Assembly (NCBI GenBank): GCA_024639885.1
Contig: JAHEGD010000009.1
Coordinates: forward strand, 1-64,000
DNA from: Porticoccaceae bacterium
Lineage (GTDB): Bacteria > Pseudomonadota > Gammaproteobacteria > Pseudomonadales > Porticoccaceae
Reading direction: 5' to 3'
Length of the DNA: 64,000 bases
The notes under the pieces: generated by a model
What the model saw: the letters and a program-made list of their open reading frames with translations, nothing else
What the model was told of the DNA's origin: nothing
The model's database searches: none
Shown here: one piece after another, positions 36,216 to 45,855 of the stretch
Layout: each line of letters starts with the position of its first letter
Position numbering within the stretch: the stretch's first letter is position 1
Translations under genes and position numbers: made by a program

Positions 36216-37856
36216 TTATTGATCCCACTCGCGCTGGCGCAGCTCCACTCGGCGGATCTTGCCGCTCACGGTCTTCGGCAGCGAGTCGACAAACTCAATC
36301 TTGCGCGGGTACTTGTAGGGTGCCGTCACCGCTTTTACATGGCCCTGCAGCTCTGCTACCAGCGCCTCGTCACCGGTGTGGCCGGCAGCCAGCACGACAA
36401 AGGCTTTGACCACTTCGCCGCGATCGGGGTCGGGGCTCGCCACCACCGCTGACTCTGTAACCGCGGCGTGCTCGAGCAGCGCGCTCTCCACTTCAAACGG
36501 GCCGATCCGGTAACCGCTAGACAGGATCACGTCGTCACTGCGCCCGACAAACCAAAAGTAGCCCTGCTCATCAACAATCGCCCGATCGCCAGTCAGGTAC
36601 CAGTCACCGCGAAAGCATTTGGCGGTCTTCTCCGGCTCGCCGCGGTACTCTTTAAACAGCCCAATCGGCCGCTGGCCGGCCACGTTGACGGCGATATCGC
36701 CCTCCGCGTCGATCAGCCGGTTTCCCTGCTCATCAATTACCGCCAAATCGATACCCGGCATCGGCTTGCCCATCGAGCCAAACTTGGGCTCGATGGCCGG
36801 CATGTTGCCGCACAAAATAACCGACTCGGTCTGGCCGTAGCCGTCGCGGATCACCAGCCCGGTGGCCTTCTGCCAGACCGCGATCACCTCTGGGTTGAGA
36901 GGCTCGCCGGCACCCACACAGTGGCGCAGTGAGCCAAAATCGACCGCGTCGAGCGGCTGCAGTACAAACATTCGGTAGATAGTCGGCGCGCCACAGAAGG
37001 TGGTGATCGGGTAGCGGCCAAACATCGCCAAGCTCTCTGCCGGGTCAAAACCGCCGGCGTGGTGGACAAAGATCGCCGCCCCGCACAGCCACGGCCCAAA
37101 GTAGCTGCTCCACGCTGCTTTGGCCCAGCCGGTGTCGCTGAGATTCCAGTGCAGGTCGTCTGGCTTTAAATCTAGCCAGTACTTACCGGTAGTGATGTGG
37201 CCGGTACCGTAGAGGTGGTTGTGGATGCACATCTTCGGGTAGCCGGTGGTACCCGAGGTGAAGTAACAGAGCGCATCCTCTTCGCCATCGGTATCGACTG
37301 TGGCAAACTCGCCGCTGGCGGCATCGCTAGCCTGCTGGTAATCGACCCAGCCGGCCGCCACGGACGCCGCGGCCTGCTCCGGCTCATTGCTGTTGGCCAC
37401 TGCCACCCGCACCCGCAAGGTTGGGCAGTCGGCAGCGATGCTGTCGACCCGCTCGCAGAGCGCGCGGTCGGCGACAACGCAGGTGGCCTTGGCGGCGTTG
37501 ATGCGGTAACTGATATCTTTGGCCGACAGCTGGGTGGTGCCGGGCGAGATGACCGCGCCCATACGCAGCCCGGCGGTGGTCGCCTCCCACCAGGCCAGCT
37601 GGCGGCCAAGTAAAACTAAAATGGTATCGCCGCGCGCAATGCCCAGCGAAGAAAATAGGTTGGCAACACGCCGCGATCGCTCCGCCACTTGGCTGAAGGT
37701 GATGCGCTGCTCGCTGCCATGGTCGTCCACCCAGAGCATCGCTAGGTGGTCTGGGTCCTGCTCTGCCCAGCGGTCGATTACATCGCGGGCAAAGTTAAAC
37801 TTTGCCGGCCGCTGCCAGCTAAAGCTGTCGCGCAACTGCTGGTAATCACTGGTCAT
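36216..37856 (-). CDS. Acyl-CoA synthetase of the medium-chain (ACSM-like) type
   Basis: 546 residues, adenylate-forming. P-loop FTSGTTGYPKMCIHN, DGYGQTESVILCGN, the hinge GRSDDVILSSGYRIGPFEVE and KTVSGKIRRVEL lysine motif. The YPKM variant and N-terminal FNFARDVIDRWAEQDPDHLAMLWVDD resemble the ACSM/benzoate-type ligases, so a medium-chain or aromatic acid is likely; the 2-aminobenzoate-CoA ligases of the Azoarcus evansii pathway are in this broad length range. RBS AGGAGAGTGCG precedes the ATG. Confidence 0.92.
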   Translation of the reverse strand: MTSDYQQLRDSFSWQRPAKFNFARDVIDRWAEQDPDHLAMLWVDDHGSEQRITFSQVAERSRRVANLFSSLGIARGDTILVLLGRQLAWWEATTAGLRMGAVISPGTTQLSAKDISYRINAAKATCVVADRALCERVDSIAADCPTLRVRVAVANSNEPEQAAASVAAGWVDYQQASDAASGEFATVDTDGEEDALCYFTSGTTGYPKMCIHNHLYGTGHITTGKYWLDLKPDDLHWNLSDTGWAKAAWSSYFGPWLCGAAIFVHHAGGFDPAESLAMFGRYPITTFCGAPTIYRMFVLQPLDAVDFGSLRHCVGAGEPLNPEVIAVWQKATGLVIRDGYGQTESVILCGNMPAIEPKFGSMGKPMPGIDLAVIDEQGNRLIDAEGDIAVNVAGQRPIGLFKEYRGEPEKTAKCFRGDWYLTGDRAIVDEQGYFWFVGRSDDVILSSGYRIGPFEVESALLEHAAVTESAVVASPDPDRGEVVKAFVVLAAGHTGDEALVAELQGHVKAVTAPYKYPRKIEFVDSLPKTVSGKIRRVELRQREWDQ

Positions 37857-37888
37857 CGCACTCTCCTAAAATTACAACCGACAGAGAC

Positions 37889-37920
37889 AAAAATGGTGCG
37901 AGGGCAGAACCCCCGCACCA
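37889..37920 (-). terminator. Terminator of the TonB receptor gene
   Basis: TGGTGCG (37894-37900) pairs with CGCACCA (37914-37920); the minus-strand product ends in TTTTT (complement of 37889-37893). It separates the TonB receptor gene (upstream on the minus strand) from the acyl-CoA synthetase. Confidence 0.7.
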
Positions 37921-37965
37921 CTGTTTTGCCGTTAACTAGGTTGGTTAACTAAGCCTAAACCAAGC

Positions 37966-40221
37966 TTAGTTGCCCCAGTTGTACTTGAACGACACACCCC
38001 ACCACTGCGGACGGCCGTAGTACTGCTCGGTGAACTGCATTACGTCTGGGCCCGAGAGGTCGAATGTCTGTACCAAGTACTCTTCATCGGTGACGTTCTC
38101 GACAAACGCAGACACCTGCCATTGGTCACCTGGCGAGCTGTAGGTGAGCGACACGTTGCTAACGGTATAGCCATCGCTCTCGACAGTTTCAGCGCCGGTC
38201 ATAGCGAATACATGTTCAGAGCGGTACATAGAGTCAGCCTGTAAAGCTACGCGGCCACCTTGCGCCACTTCCCACTCGTAGCGAACCATGGCGTTCAGGT
38301 TCCACTCCGGCGACTGTACTGGGCGTGATGTACGACCATCGGGAAGGTCAACATCGATGTCACTGTAGGCGGCGCCAAGCAAAATATCCCAACCATCGGC
38401 CGGCGATGCTTGCAGCTCTAACTCAAAGCCCTGCGCTTCTGCGTTAGAGTTAAACGTAATGGTATCGATACCGACGATGTAGAAGGTCTGATAGTCGGCG
38501 TAGTCATAGTAGTACACCGCACCGTTCAAGCGCGCCTTGCCATCCATAAACTCGTGCTTGAAGCCCAACTCAAAGGCGTCAAGCTGCTCGGGATCATAGG
38601 TCATGAATTCATCGGTGTAATCTAGCGGCTCGCTGAACGGGAAGATTGGCGCGTTATAGCCGCCTCCTTTCACACCCCGATTCCAGCCGCCGTAGACCAG
38701 CGTCTCATCGCTCAAACGGTAGTCCAGCTGCAAGCGCGCAGATATCTCGGTGTCTTTGCGGTCACCTTGGTAAGCACCCCACCCAGGCAAGTCAAAGAGC
38801 TCACCAATCAAGGTCAGGCCGGCATGGTTGCTGGCAGAGTCAAATGCATCTGAATCCGGCTCCAAGAATTCGACATAGTTAACCGAGAACTCGAATTCTT
38901 TCTCGTCCTGAATAACACGAGCACCGGCAATAAGTGTTAAGTCGTCAGACAGCGCATATTCGATCTGACCGAATACCGACGTCGATTCCAGTTTTGATGT
39001 GTAGGGGTTGTAGAGACCCGCCTCAGCACCCGCAGTATCAGCAGGCCCCATAAATGGGTCGCTTATTGCACCGTTAGAGTCAGCCATATCTAGGTCAAGG
39101 TAGTAGAAACCAGCGACCCATTTCATGCTGTCAGTTTCGCCGTCTAAACGGAGCTCTTGAGAGAACTGCTCGGCGTCGGTGGTTAAGAAAAAGTTGAAGA
39201 ACGATGCCGGTGATGCATCAGAGTCTTCGATGTAGCGACGCTCTACCTTCGAGAAATCGGTGATCGATGTTAAGTTAGCATCACCCACCGCAGTCGTTAC
39301 CGTCAGCGTATAACCACTGGTTTCAAGATCGTTGAAGCCCGGGTCGTTGTAGTCACCTGCAAAGACATCGCCGTCGGTGTCAACATAGCCATCAGGAAAT
39401 TCATCGGTAGCGAAAAAATCATTGATCTCACCCGGCGTTAACACTCCACTTTGCAGAGAGGTGACGTTCTCGAAGAAACCGGTATCAATGTCCTGGGTGG
39501 CGCGACGTGCGTTGAGCAGGATCTCGGTGTCTTCGTTGGGGGTGTAGAGCAACTGCACCCGCGCCGAGCGATCGTTGGCGTTGTTCAAGTCGCCGCCGAG
39601 ACGGTTGGTGATGTAGCCGTCGTTGTCGTGAGTCGCCAGCGATACGCGCGCCGACAGGTTGTCGGTGATCGCGCCGCCAACAGCACCCTCAAATTTAACT
39701 TGGTTGTAATCGCCGAGGGTCACCTTGGCGTAGCCGTCGGCCTCTTGGCTGGGCTTGCGAGTGATGAAGTGCGCCAGACCGCCGGTGGCGTTGCGGCCAA
39801 ACAGGGTGCCCTGCGGGCCTCGCAAAATCTCTACCCGCTCCATGTCGAACAGGGCAAAGCCAGCGCCCGACATCTGGCTGATGTAGACCTCGTCGACGTA
39901 CATGGCCACTGGGCTCTCAACGTTGGTGGTGAAGTCAGAGTTGGCCACGCCGCGGATCGCGATCGAGTAGTTGGCCTCGCCGTTGGGCTGCACGGTGCTG
40001 ACACCGGGCGCCATCGCAGTCACCTGCTGGGCGTTGTCAAAGCCGAGCGCTTCCATCTGGTCGCCGGTCATCGCCGATACCGAGATACCCACATCTTGCA
40101 GACCCTGCTCGCGTTTCTGTGCGGTGATCACCACCTCTTCAAGGACCGCGGCGCTGGCGCTCATCGCCATCGACGAGGCCAGCAAGGCGGCGCTAAGTTT
40201 ATTCAGTCGGAATGATTGCAT
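37966..40221 (-). CDS. TonB-dependent outer membrane receptor
   Basis: 751 residues with an N-terminal signal peptide (MQSFRLNKLSAALLASSMAMSASA, cut near residue 24), a TonB-box/plug region (VLEEVVITAQKREQGLQDVGISVSAMTGDQMEALG, then MERVEILRGPQGTLFGRNATGG) and a C-terminal beta barrel ending in WWGVSFKYNW, typical of the outer membrane insertion signal. The VITAQKRE type is widespread in marine gammaproteobacteria and has been tied to uptake of hydrophobic compounds as well as iron. Divergent from a TetR regulator across a 277-bp region. Ligand unknown; the neighbours suggest a fatty or aromatic acid precursor. Confidence 0.92.
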   Translation of the reverse strand: MQSFRLNKLSAALLASSMAMSASAAVLEEVVITAQKREQGLQDVGISVSAMTGDQMEALGFDNAQQVTAMAPGVSTVQPNGEANYSIAIRGVANSDFTTNVESPVAMYVDEVYISQMSGAGFALFDMERVEILRGPQGTLFGRNATGGLAHFITRKPSQEADGYAKVTLGDYNQVKFEGAVGGAITDNLSARVSLATHDNDGYITNRLGGDLNNANDRSARVQLLYTPNEDTEILLNARRATQDIDTGFFENVTSLQSGVLTPGEINDFFATDEFPDGYVDTDGDVFAGDYNDPGFNDLETSGYTLTVTTAVGDANLTSITDFSKVERRYIEDSDASPASFFNFFLTTDAEQFSQELRLDGETDSMKWVAGFYYLDLDMADSNGAISDPFMGPADTAGAEAGLYNPYTSKLESTSVFGQIEYALSDDLTLIAGARVIQDEKEFEFSVNYVEFLEPDSDAFDSASNHAGLTLIGELFDLPGWGAYQGDRKDTEISARLQLDYRLSDETLVYGGWNRGVKGGGYNAPIFPFSEPLDYTDEFMTYDPEQLDAFELGFKHEFMDGKARLNGAVYYYDYADYQTFYIVGIDTITFNSNAEAQGFELELQASPADGWDILLGAAYSDIDVDLPDGRTSRPVQSPEWNLNAMVRYEWEVAQGGRVALQADSMYRSEHVFAMTGAETVESDGYTVSNVSLTYSSPGDQWQVSAFVENVTDEEYLVQTFDLSGPDVMQFTEQYYGRPQWWGVSFKYNWGN

Positions 40222-40362
40222 ATTGGTATTTCCCCTTTGACTATGTCTTTTTGATACCCCATCATCTGCCCTTGCAAGGCAAATGTAGGTCGAGTGTATT
40301 GGAACGCAACAACACGGTCAATACACCCCGAGCATATAACCCCAAGTTTTTAACGGCAATGA

Positions 40363-40431
40363 TTTACCCTAGGTAAAGCTAGGCAAATCAGCCGCTTTCG
40401 GTCATCTATTTTAGGTAAAAAGTATTTTTAC
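40363..40431. promoter_or_regulatory. Inverted repeats in the TonB receptor/TetR intergenic region
   Basis: TTTACC-CTA-GGTAAA at 40363-40377 and GTAAAAA-GTA-TTTTTAC at 40415-40431, both with a 3-nt centre and a shared TAGGTAAA half-site (40370-40377 and 40412-40419). They are candidate operators for the divergently transcribed TetR protein; no experiment supports this. Confidence 0.45.
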
Positions 40432-40498
40432 TGATGAGTTTTGTGTTACAGCAAAGTCCACTCAAGCAGATATCATGAATCACAAGGATTGAGTCACC

Positions 40499-41104
40499 AT
40501 GCGCACCGGCGTTTACAGCAAAGGCAAAAATACCGCGGCCGAGATCCTCGCCGCGGCTATCGCGGTATTTATCGACCAGGGCTATGCGCAGTTTTCGCTG
40601 CGCAAGGTGGCGACTGCCGCCGGGGTAACGCTCAGCAACCTACAACACTACTACTCCACCAAAGACGCCCTGCTCGAGGCGATGATGGCCCGCGAGATTG
40701 AAGAGTACTTAGTCACCTTTGACGAGATACGCAGCCACGGCAGCCCCGAGCAGCAGCTCGCCGAGCTGGTCGAGACAGTAGTGGAAGATCTCAAGACTAA
40801 AAAAACCACCATCTTCTTTCCGGAGCTGTGGTCGCTCTCCAACCACCACCAGGCGATGACCAAGCACATGGACGCGATGTACAAACGCTACCGGCTAGTG
40901 GTCAAGGATATTATCCGCGATATCAATCCAGCGCTGACCGAAAAGCAGGTCAAGCATTTGGCGCTGTTCATCACCGCCTCGCTAGAGGGCCACACGGTCT
41001 TTGTCGGCTACCACAAACCGTGGATGCGCGAGACCAAAGCAATAGCCGCAATCGCCACGCAGAGTTTTCTCTGGCTTATCAAATCCGGCGAGATACCCAG
41101 CTAA
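40499..41104 (+). CDS. TetR-family transcriptional regulator
   Basis: 201 residues with a typical N-terminal TetR domain: AAEILAAAIAVFIDQGYAQFSLRKVATAAGVTLSNLQHYYSTKDALLEAM (helix-turn-helix within LRKVATAAGVTLSNLQHYYSTKDALL, residues about 30-57). The C-terminal helices are divergent, as usual, and determine the ligand. Divergent from the TonB receptor and upstream of the amine dehydrogenase operon, so it may repress either; the sequence does not decide. Confidence 0.92.
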   Translation: MRTGVYSKGKNTAAEILAAAIAVFIDQGYAQFSLRKVATAAGVTLSNLQHYYSTKDALLEAMMAREIEEYLVTFDEIRSHGSPEQQLAELVETVVEDLKTKKTTIFFPELWSLSNHHQAMTKHMDAMYKRYRLVVKDIIRDINPALTEKQVKHLALFITASLEGHTVFVGYHKPWMRETKAIAAIATQSFLWLIKSGEIPS

Positions 41105-41162
41105 ACCCAGCACTGGCGTGACCACAACACTGAACGCCGAGCTGACTCGGACTCTCTGCCAG

Positions 41163-41224
41163 CTAATTTTTTAGTCGGTCGACCTAATTTTTAGTTGACA
41201 GCGCATTTGCCGGTGCGCTACTTT
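41163..41224 (+). promoter_or_regulatory. Candidate promoter and activator direct repeats of the amine dehydrogenase operon
   Basis: Two direct repeats, CTAATTTTTTAGTCG (41163-41177) and CTAATTTTTAGTTG (41184-41197), spaced 20-21 bp (two helical turns), end exactly at a consensus -35 TTGACA (41195-41200). TACTTT at 41219-41224 is a weak -10 at 18-bp spacing. The geometry fits a class II activator such as AraC, the type (QhpR) that controls this operon in Paracoccus; no such gene is next to it here. Confidence 0.5.
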
Positions 41225-41322
41225 TGCACAAATTGGGTCTATTGACCGTTTTTGTGACTGCCCACCAGCCGCATTGAGATTAGAAGTGGGCAGCACAGAT
41301 CAACACACTGGAGAGGAATGTT

Positions 41323-42918
41323 ATGTCTGCTCGCAAGCTGCTTGCGCCACTGCTTTTGATCGGCGCCATCGCGCCCACCAGCAACGCCGATGATGCGCTG
41401 CTCAACCGCTACTGTCTTGGCTGCCACATGCCGTCCGAGCAGGGCTTGAGCCGTATTAGCGAGCAGCGCAAAACGCCCGAGGGCTGGGAGATGACCATCA
41501 GCCGCATGCAGCTGATGCACGGGTTAGTTATCGCCGATGAAGATGGCCGCAGCGCCGCCGAGATCAAATCGGCGCTAGTCAAACACCTCGCCGACAGCCA
41601 AGGGCTGGCCCCGAGCGAAACCGCAACTGCCCGCTACCTGCCCGAGCGCCAGCCGGCAGTCCAAGAGGCCACGCTCTACCCGGCCCACATTCAAGAGACC
41701 TGCGGGCGCTGCCACTCTAGCGCCCGCCACGCCCTCCAACGCCGTAGCGCAGAAGAGTGGCAGAAGAGCATCCACTTCCATCTCGGCCAGTACCCCTCTA
41801 TCGAGTACTCGCTGTACGGTCGTGACCGCGAGTGGCTGGATATCGCCGTCAATCAGATCATCCCTGAGATCGCCGCCAACTTCCCGCTGCAAACCAGCGC
41901 CTGGAGCGACTGGCAAGCGACCGAAAAACAGAGCCTCAGCGGCAGTTGGCAGCTGGCCGGCGATATGCCCGGCAAGGGCCGTTTTGTCGGCACCATGGCG
42001 GTCACCCAAGATGGCGACGATCATTACTACGCCAACTTTAGCGGCGAGTTCGACAACGGCGAGCGCTTCACCAGCCGCGGCGAGAGCGTGGTCTACACCG
42101 GCTATGAGTGGCGCGGTAGCTTTGACATCGACGGCGTCGAGTACCGCCAAGTGTTGGCTGCCGACGAGAGCTTCAACTCGATGCAGGGCCGGCTCTTCCA
42201 AGCCGACCACAGTGAGCTCGGCGTCAACTTAAGCGCTGTGCGCGACAGCGGTCAACCGATCCTCAGCGCAGTCTGGCCAGAGCAGCTAAAAGTGGGCGGC
42301 AGCGCCACACTCACCCTGCACGGCGCCAACATGGCCGGCGCAGTGGCACTGCCCGCCGGCGTCAATGTGCGCTCGGTCGAGCGCAGCGGCCCCAGCGAGT
42401 GGCGCGCAGTAGTTGATGTCGCCGCCAACGCCGATACCGGGCGCTTCGCGGTCAGCCACGGAAGCGCGACACTGGACAGCGGCGTCGCTCTGTTTAACCA
42501 GGTTAGCGCCGTCACTGTACTACCCGACTACTCGGTGGCGCGGGTCGGTGGCAATGGCGGCTCACAAAATAAAATGTTTGGCGCGTTTACCGCCTACGGT
42601 ACCGATTACGGCAGCGACGGCGTCGCTGGCGGCGGCGACGATATCGCGCTCGGCGCACTGCCGGCCAGCTGGCGGGTAGAGCCGTGGGACGAGACTGCCG
42701 CGCACGACCAGGACGTCAAGTTTGCCGGCAATATGGACGCCACCACTGGCATCTTTACCCCTGCCGCCGCCGGCCCCAATCCAGAGCGCAAGCAGTCGAC
42801 CAACAATGTCGGCAACCTCAAGGTTGTCGCCACGGTTAACGACGGCGATCGAGCGGTTGAGGGCAGCGCCCACATGATCGCCACCGTCCAGCGCTGGAAC
42901 AACCCGCCGCTGCGCTAA
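41323..42918 (+). CDS. qhpA: Quinohemoprotein amine dehydrogenase, alpha subunit
   Basis: 531 residues with a Sec signal peptide (cut near residue 23, SNA-DD). The alpha subunit carries two c-type hemes; two CxxCH motifs are visible (YCLGCHMP near residue 32 and CGRCHSS near 130). The remainder is beta-rich domains. With beta and gamma it forms the periplasmic enzyme oxidising primary amines to aldehydes, electrons leaving by heme to a cytochrome or azurin. RBS GAGAGGA precedes the ATG, and the gene begins the amine dehydrogenase operon. Confidence 0.93.
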   Translation: MSARKLLAPLLLIGAIAPTSNADDALLNRYCLGCHMPSEQGLSRISEQRKTPEGWEMTISRMQLMHGLVIADEDGRSAAEIKSALVKHLADSQGLAPSETATARYLPERQPAVQEATLYPAHIQETCGRCHSSARHALQRRSAEEWQKSIHFHLGQYPSIEYSLYGRDREWLDIAVNQIIPEIAANFPLQTSAWSDWQATEKQSLSGSWQLAGDMPGKGRFVGTMAVTQDGDDHYYANFSGEFDNGERFTSRGESVVYTGYEWRGSFDIDGVEYRQVLAADESFNSMQGRLFQADHSELGVNLSAVRDSGQPILSAVWPEQLKVGGSATLTLHGANMAGAVALPAGVNVRSVERSGPSEWRAVVDVAANADTGRFAVSHGSATLDSGVALFNQVSAVTVLPDYSVARVGGNGGSQNKMFGAFTAYGTDYGSDGVAGGGDDIALGALPASWRVEPWDETAAHDQDVKFAGNMDATTGIFTPAAAGPNPERKQSTNNVGNLKVVATVNDGDRAVEGSAHMIATVQRWNNPPLR

Positions 42919-42953
42919 GCGCGCGCCACCGGCTTACAGAGAGGCAACCCCAG

Positions 42954-44381
42954 ATGGGACAGATGCTAGAACTGAACCACAACAACTACCACTGCATCGA
43001 GGTGGAGCAGCGCGAGCTGATCTTCCATATCCCCAGCAGTGCGCTGTTTGAACTCGACGCTACCAGCCGCGCGGTGATCGACTTTTTCGACGCCAACGGC
43101 AGCGGTGCCGACTACGCGACACTCGCCGACAGCTTCCCAGCTGGTGAGCTCGACAACACCATCGCCGAGCTGCAATCGCTAGATATTTTGCGCGCGCCGG
43201 GTGGGGTGCAGCAGGCCAAACCGGCCATTGCGCTGAAGTCGGTACCGCTCACCACTGTCGTGCTCAACATCAACACCGGCTGCAACCTAAGCTGCAGCTA
43301 CTGCTATAAAGAAGATCTGGCAACGCCGAGCAACGGCATCAAGATGGATTACGACACCGCCATCGGCTCAATCGAGATGCTGCTTAAAGAGTCACCCAAC
43401 CAGCCGCGCTACAACGTGGTGTTCTTCGGCGGCGAGCCGCTCAGCCACCTGCCATTAATCAAGAAAGTGATCGCCTACTGCGAGCAGCGGTTTGGCGAGC
43501 TCGGCAAGTTGGTCGATTTCTCGATGACCACCAATGCCACCCTACTCAACGAGGCGACCATCGCCTATCTCGACCAACACAACGTGGGGATCGCCGTCAG
43601 TATCGACGGCCCCAAAGCGCTGCACGACAAAAACCGCATTACCGTCGGCGGCAAAGGCACCTACGAGACTGTCGCCAAGAAAGTCGGCCTGCTGCTCAAC
43701 AGCTACCGTAGCCGCCCGGTCGGCGCGCGGGTGACGCTGACTACCGGGGTCACCGACATCCACACTATCTGGGACCATCTATTCAATGAGCTCGGCTTTG
43801 CCGAGGTTGGCTTTGCGCCGGTCACCTCTGGTGATATGCCCGAATACAACCTCAGTAATGAAGAGCTGGCGGCGGTATTCAGCAATATGAAAGCGCTCGG
43901 CAAGATCTATTTAGAGGCGGCGCTGCGCAACGAGAACATCGGTTTCTCCAACCTTCACCAGCTGCTCACCGATCTGCACATCGGCCGCAAGAAAACGCTG
44001 CCGTGTGGTGCTGGTGTCGGCATGGTAGCTGTCGACCACGCCGGTGGCGTCAACCTCTGCCACCGTTTTACCGGCTCCGACCTGCCGCTGTTTGGCGACA
44101 TTCAACAGGGCGTCGACCGCGAGGCACTCAACCAGTTTTTAAACGAGCGGGTCGAAAAAGCCGAACAGGGCTGCAGTACCTGCCGTATTCGCAACCTCTG
44201 CGCCGGCGGCTGCTATCACGAAAGCTACGCCAAATATAACGAGCCGACCAAACCGACATTCCACTACTGCGACTTAATGCGCGACTGGGTCGACTTTGGT
44301 GTCTCGGTTTACGCAGAGATCATGGCCAAAAACCCCAGTTTCTACGACAATCACATCACCCCACGAGGAGCACAACAATGA
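42954..44381 (+). CDS. qhpD: Radical SAM/SPASM maturase QhpD
   Basis: 475 residues. The radical SAM motif C110-NLS-C114-SY-C117 and, at the C-terminus, the SPASM-type Cys cluster ([36 protein letters not shown]). QhpD installs the intra-peptide thioether crosslinks between Cys and acidic residues in the gamma subunit of quinohemoprotein amine dehydrogenase. Its stop overlaps the gamma gene start by 4 bp, a natural way to couple maturase and substrate. Confidence 0.95.
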   Translation: MGQMLELNHNNYHCIEVEQRELIFHIPSSALFELDATSRAVIDFFDANGSGADYATLADSFPAGELDNTIAELQSLDILRAPGGVQQAKPAIALKSVPLTTVVLNINTGCNLSCSYCYKEDLATPSNGIKMDYDTAIGSIEMLLKESPNQPRYNVVFFGGEPLSHLPLIKKVIAYCEQRFGELGKLVDFSMTTNATLLNEATIAYLDQHNVGIAVSIDGPKALHDKNRITVGGKGTYETVAKKVGLLLNSYRSRPVGARVTLTTGVTDIHTIWDHLFNELGFAEVGFAPVTSGDMPEYNLSNEELAAVFSNMKALGKIYLEAALRNENIGFSNLHQLLTDLHIGRKKTLPCGAGVGMVAVDHAGGVNLCHRFTGSDLPLFGDIQQGVDREALNQFLNERVEKAEQGCSTCRIRNLCAGGCYHESYAKYNEPTKPTFHYCDLMRDWVDFGVSVYAEIMAKNPSFYDNHITPRGAQQ

Positions 44382-44701
44382 AAAAGCTCAAGCCCATCAA
44401 CCAAAAAGCCATTGAACTCGCCGGTACCACCAGCCAGCAACAGGTTGACGATGTCGTCGCCATGCAGTCGGTTGTCGGTTGTGCCTCGACCACGGACCCG
44501 GGCTGGGAGGTCGATATGTTTGGCGGCACTGCCGGTCTCTGCCAGCCGATGGAGGCCGATCTGTACGGCTGCTCTGACCCCTGCTGGTGGCCAGCGCAGG
44601 TGCCCGACATGATGAACACCTACCCGGATTGGTCGGCCGACGCCCCCTCGGCAGCGAAGAACTGGCGCAACCTCGACAGCGTCTACCCAGGTAAGGAGTA
44701 A
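44378..44701 (+). CDS. qhpC: Quinohemoprotein amine dehydrogenase, gamma subunit (crosslinked CTQ peptide)
   Basis: 107 residues: a 28-residue leader then the small subunit. The characteristic block [23 protein letters not shown] (read in two parts [12 protein letters not shown] and [11 protein letters not shown]) is present. Using a 28-residue offset, all known thioether and cofactor residues are conserved: Cys35-Glu44, Cys55-Asp61, Cys69-Asp77, and Cys65-Trp71 for cysteine tryptophylquinone. The protein is crosslinked in the cytoplasm, exported, and the leader removed. Any mutation would be visible here, and none is seen. Confidence 0.97.
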   Translation: MKKLKPINQKAIELAGTTSQQQVDDVVAMQSVVGCASTTDPGWEVDMFGGTAGLCQPMEADLYGCSDPCWWPAQVPDMMNTYPDWSADAPSAAKNWRNLDSVYPGKE

Positions 44702-44704
44702 GTT

Positions 44705-45847
44705 ATGTTTGCCTCTCACTACCGGTGCGGCACCCTTGCCGGCGCCGCGCTGGTGGCTGCCCTCGCGGTTGCCAGCGCTGGCTGCGGGCCGTCCCAGCCC
44801 GCCGCTACCAGCAAAGACTACATGGTTGCGGTCAGCCGCCCCAACCATCTCAATGTGATCGATGCCGAGACCCTCGAGCCGGTTAACCGCTGTGACCTGC
44901 CGGCCCACCCGGCACCCGGCACCATTGTCATGAGCCCCGACAACCAAGTTGCCTACACGCTTATCGGCAGCTTCGGCGAGATCTACGGGCTGGATATCGA
45001 AACCTGTGAAGTGGTCTTCTCCGCTAACCAGAGCCAGGGCAACGAGCGGGTCCGCTCAATCGGTGCGATCGCTATCAGCCCCGATGGCAGCGAGATCTAC
45101 ACCCACCAGAACCCAACGGTTATGAACAGCGACCACTACCAGGTGCAGCCGACCCGGGTGGCGGTGTTCAACACTGCCGACGGTATCGATGCCAAGGCGG
45201 TGCGCCAGTTCCCAGCGCCGCGTCAGGTTACCATCATGAAAACCGGTGACGACGGCACGCTCTACCTCGGCGGCCCCGATGTCTACGCGATGGATGTCAG
45301 CAGTGGCGACTACTCGACGGTGATTGCCAGCCGCAGTATCGACGACCCGCAGTACAGCCCCCGCGATGTCTTAACGGTATGGCCGATCGGTGACACCTCT
45401 AACGAATTTATCCGCATGTTCAGCGTGGTGCGCTTCAATGGTGAGCCGGGCGATATGGATGACTCCAGCTTCCACTGGGGCTACGAGCGCATCGACCTGA
45501 CTACCGGCGAGCCGACCTCGACCATCTTCGGCCCGCTCGAAGTGGTGCTGTTCTCCGGCCAGACCCGTCCCGGCCGGCCCGAGCAGATGTGGGCAGTGCT
45601 CAGCCACCTCAAGCAGTTTGATGTGCCGACCCAGACCGAGACCCGCTCACTGACGCTCGATCACACCTACTACTGCATCAACTTCTCAACCGATGGCAAC
45701 ACCCTTTACCTGAGTGGTGCGCTCGACGATATCGTCGCCTACGACGCCGATACGTTGGAAAAACTCGGCAACGTCACCCTCGGTGGCGACATGTCGATGT
45801 CCACCCCGCGGGTTATCCACCGGCCTATTATCACCAGCCGGCTCTGA
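44705..45847 (+). CDS. qhpB: Quinohemoprotein amine dehydrogenase, beta subunit
   Basis: 380 residues. N-terminal signal segment (about 1-25, ALVAALAVASAGCGPSQ; the Cys is only weakly lipobox-like) and then a seven-bladed beta-propeller, the type of subunit that holds the gamma peptide and lines the active site. Repeats such as VSRPNHLNVIDAETLEPV, MSPDNQVAYTLIG, ISPDGSEIYTHQ and FSTDGNTLYLSG are propeller blade signatures. Starts 3 bp after qhpC, the typical structural gene order A-D-C-B. Confidence 0.92.
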   Translation: MFASHYRCGTLAGAALVAALAVASAGCGPSQPAATSKDYMVAVSRPNHLNVIDAETLEPVNRCDLPAHPAPGTIVMSPDNQVAYTLIGSFGEIYGLDIETCEVVFSANQSQGNERVRSIGAIAISPDGSEIYTHQNPTVMNSDHYQVQPTRVAVFNTADGIDAKAVRQFPAPRQVTIMKTGDDGTLYLGGPDVYAMDVSSGDYSTVIASRSIDDPQYSPRDVLTVWPIGDTSNEFIRMFSVVRFNGEPGDMDDSSFHWGYERIDLTTGEPTSTIFGPLEVVLFSGQTRPGRPEQMWAVLSHLKQFDVPTQTETRSLTLDHTYYCINFSTDGNTLYLSGALDDIVAYDADTLEKLGNVTLGGDMSMSTPRVIHRPIITSRL

Positions 45848-45855
45848 CCGGCTCG

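Noticed and set aside
37937-37972. AACTAAGC/GCTTAGTT inverted repeat at the TonB receptor stop
   Set aside because: Stem overlaps the stop codon and lacks a T tract; the stronger hairpin at 37894-37920 serves as terminator.
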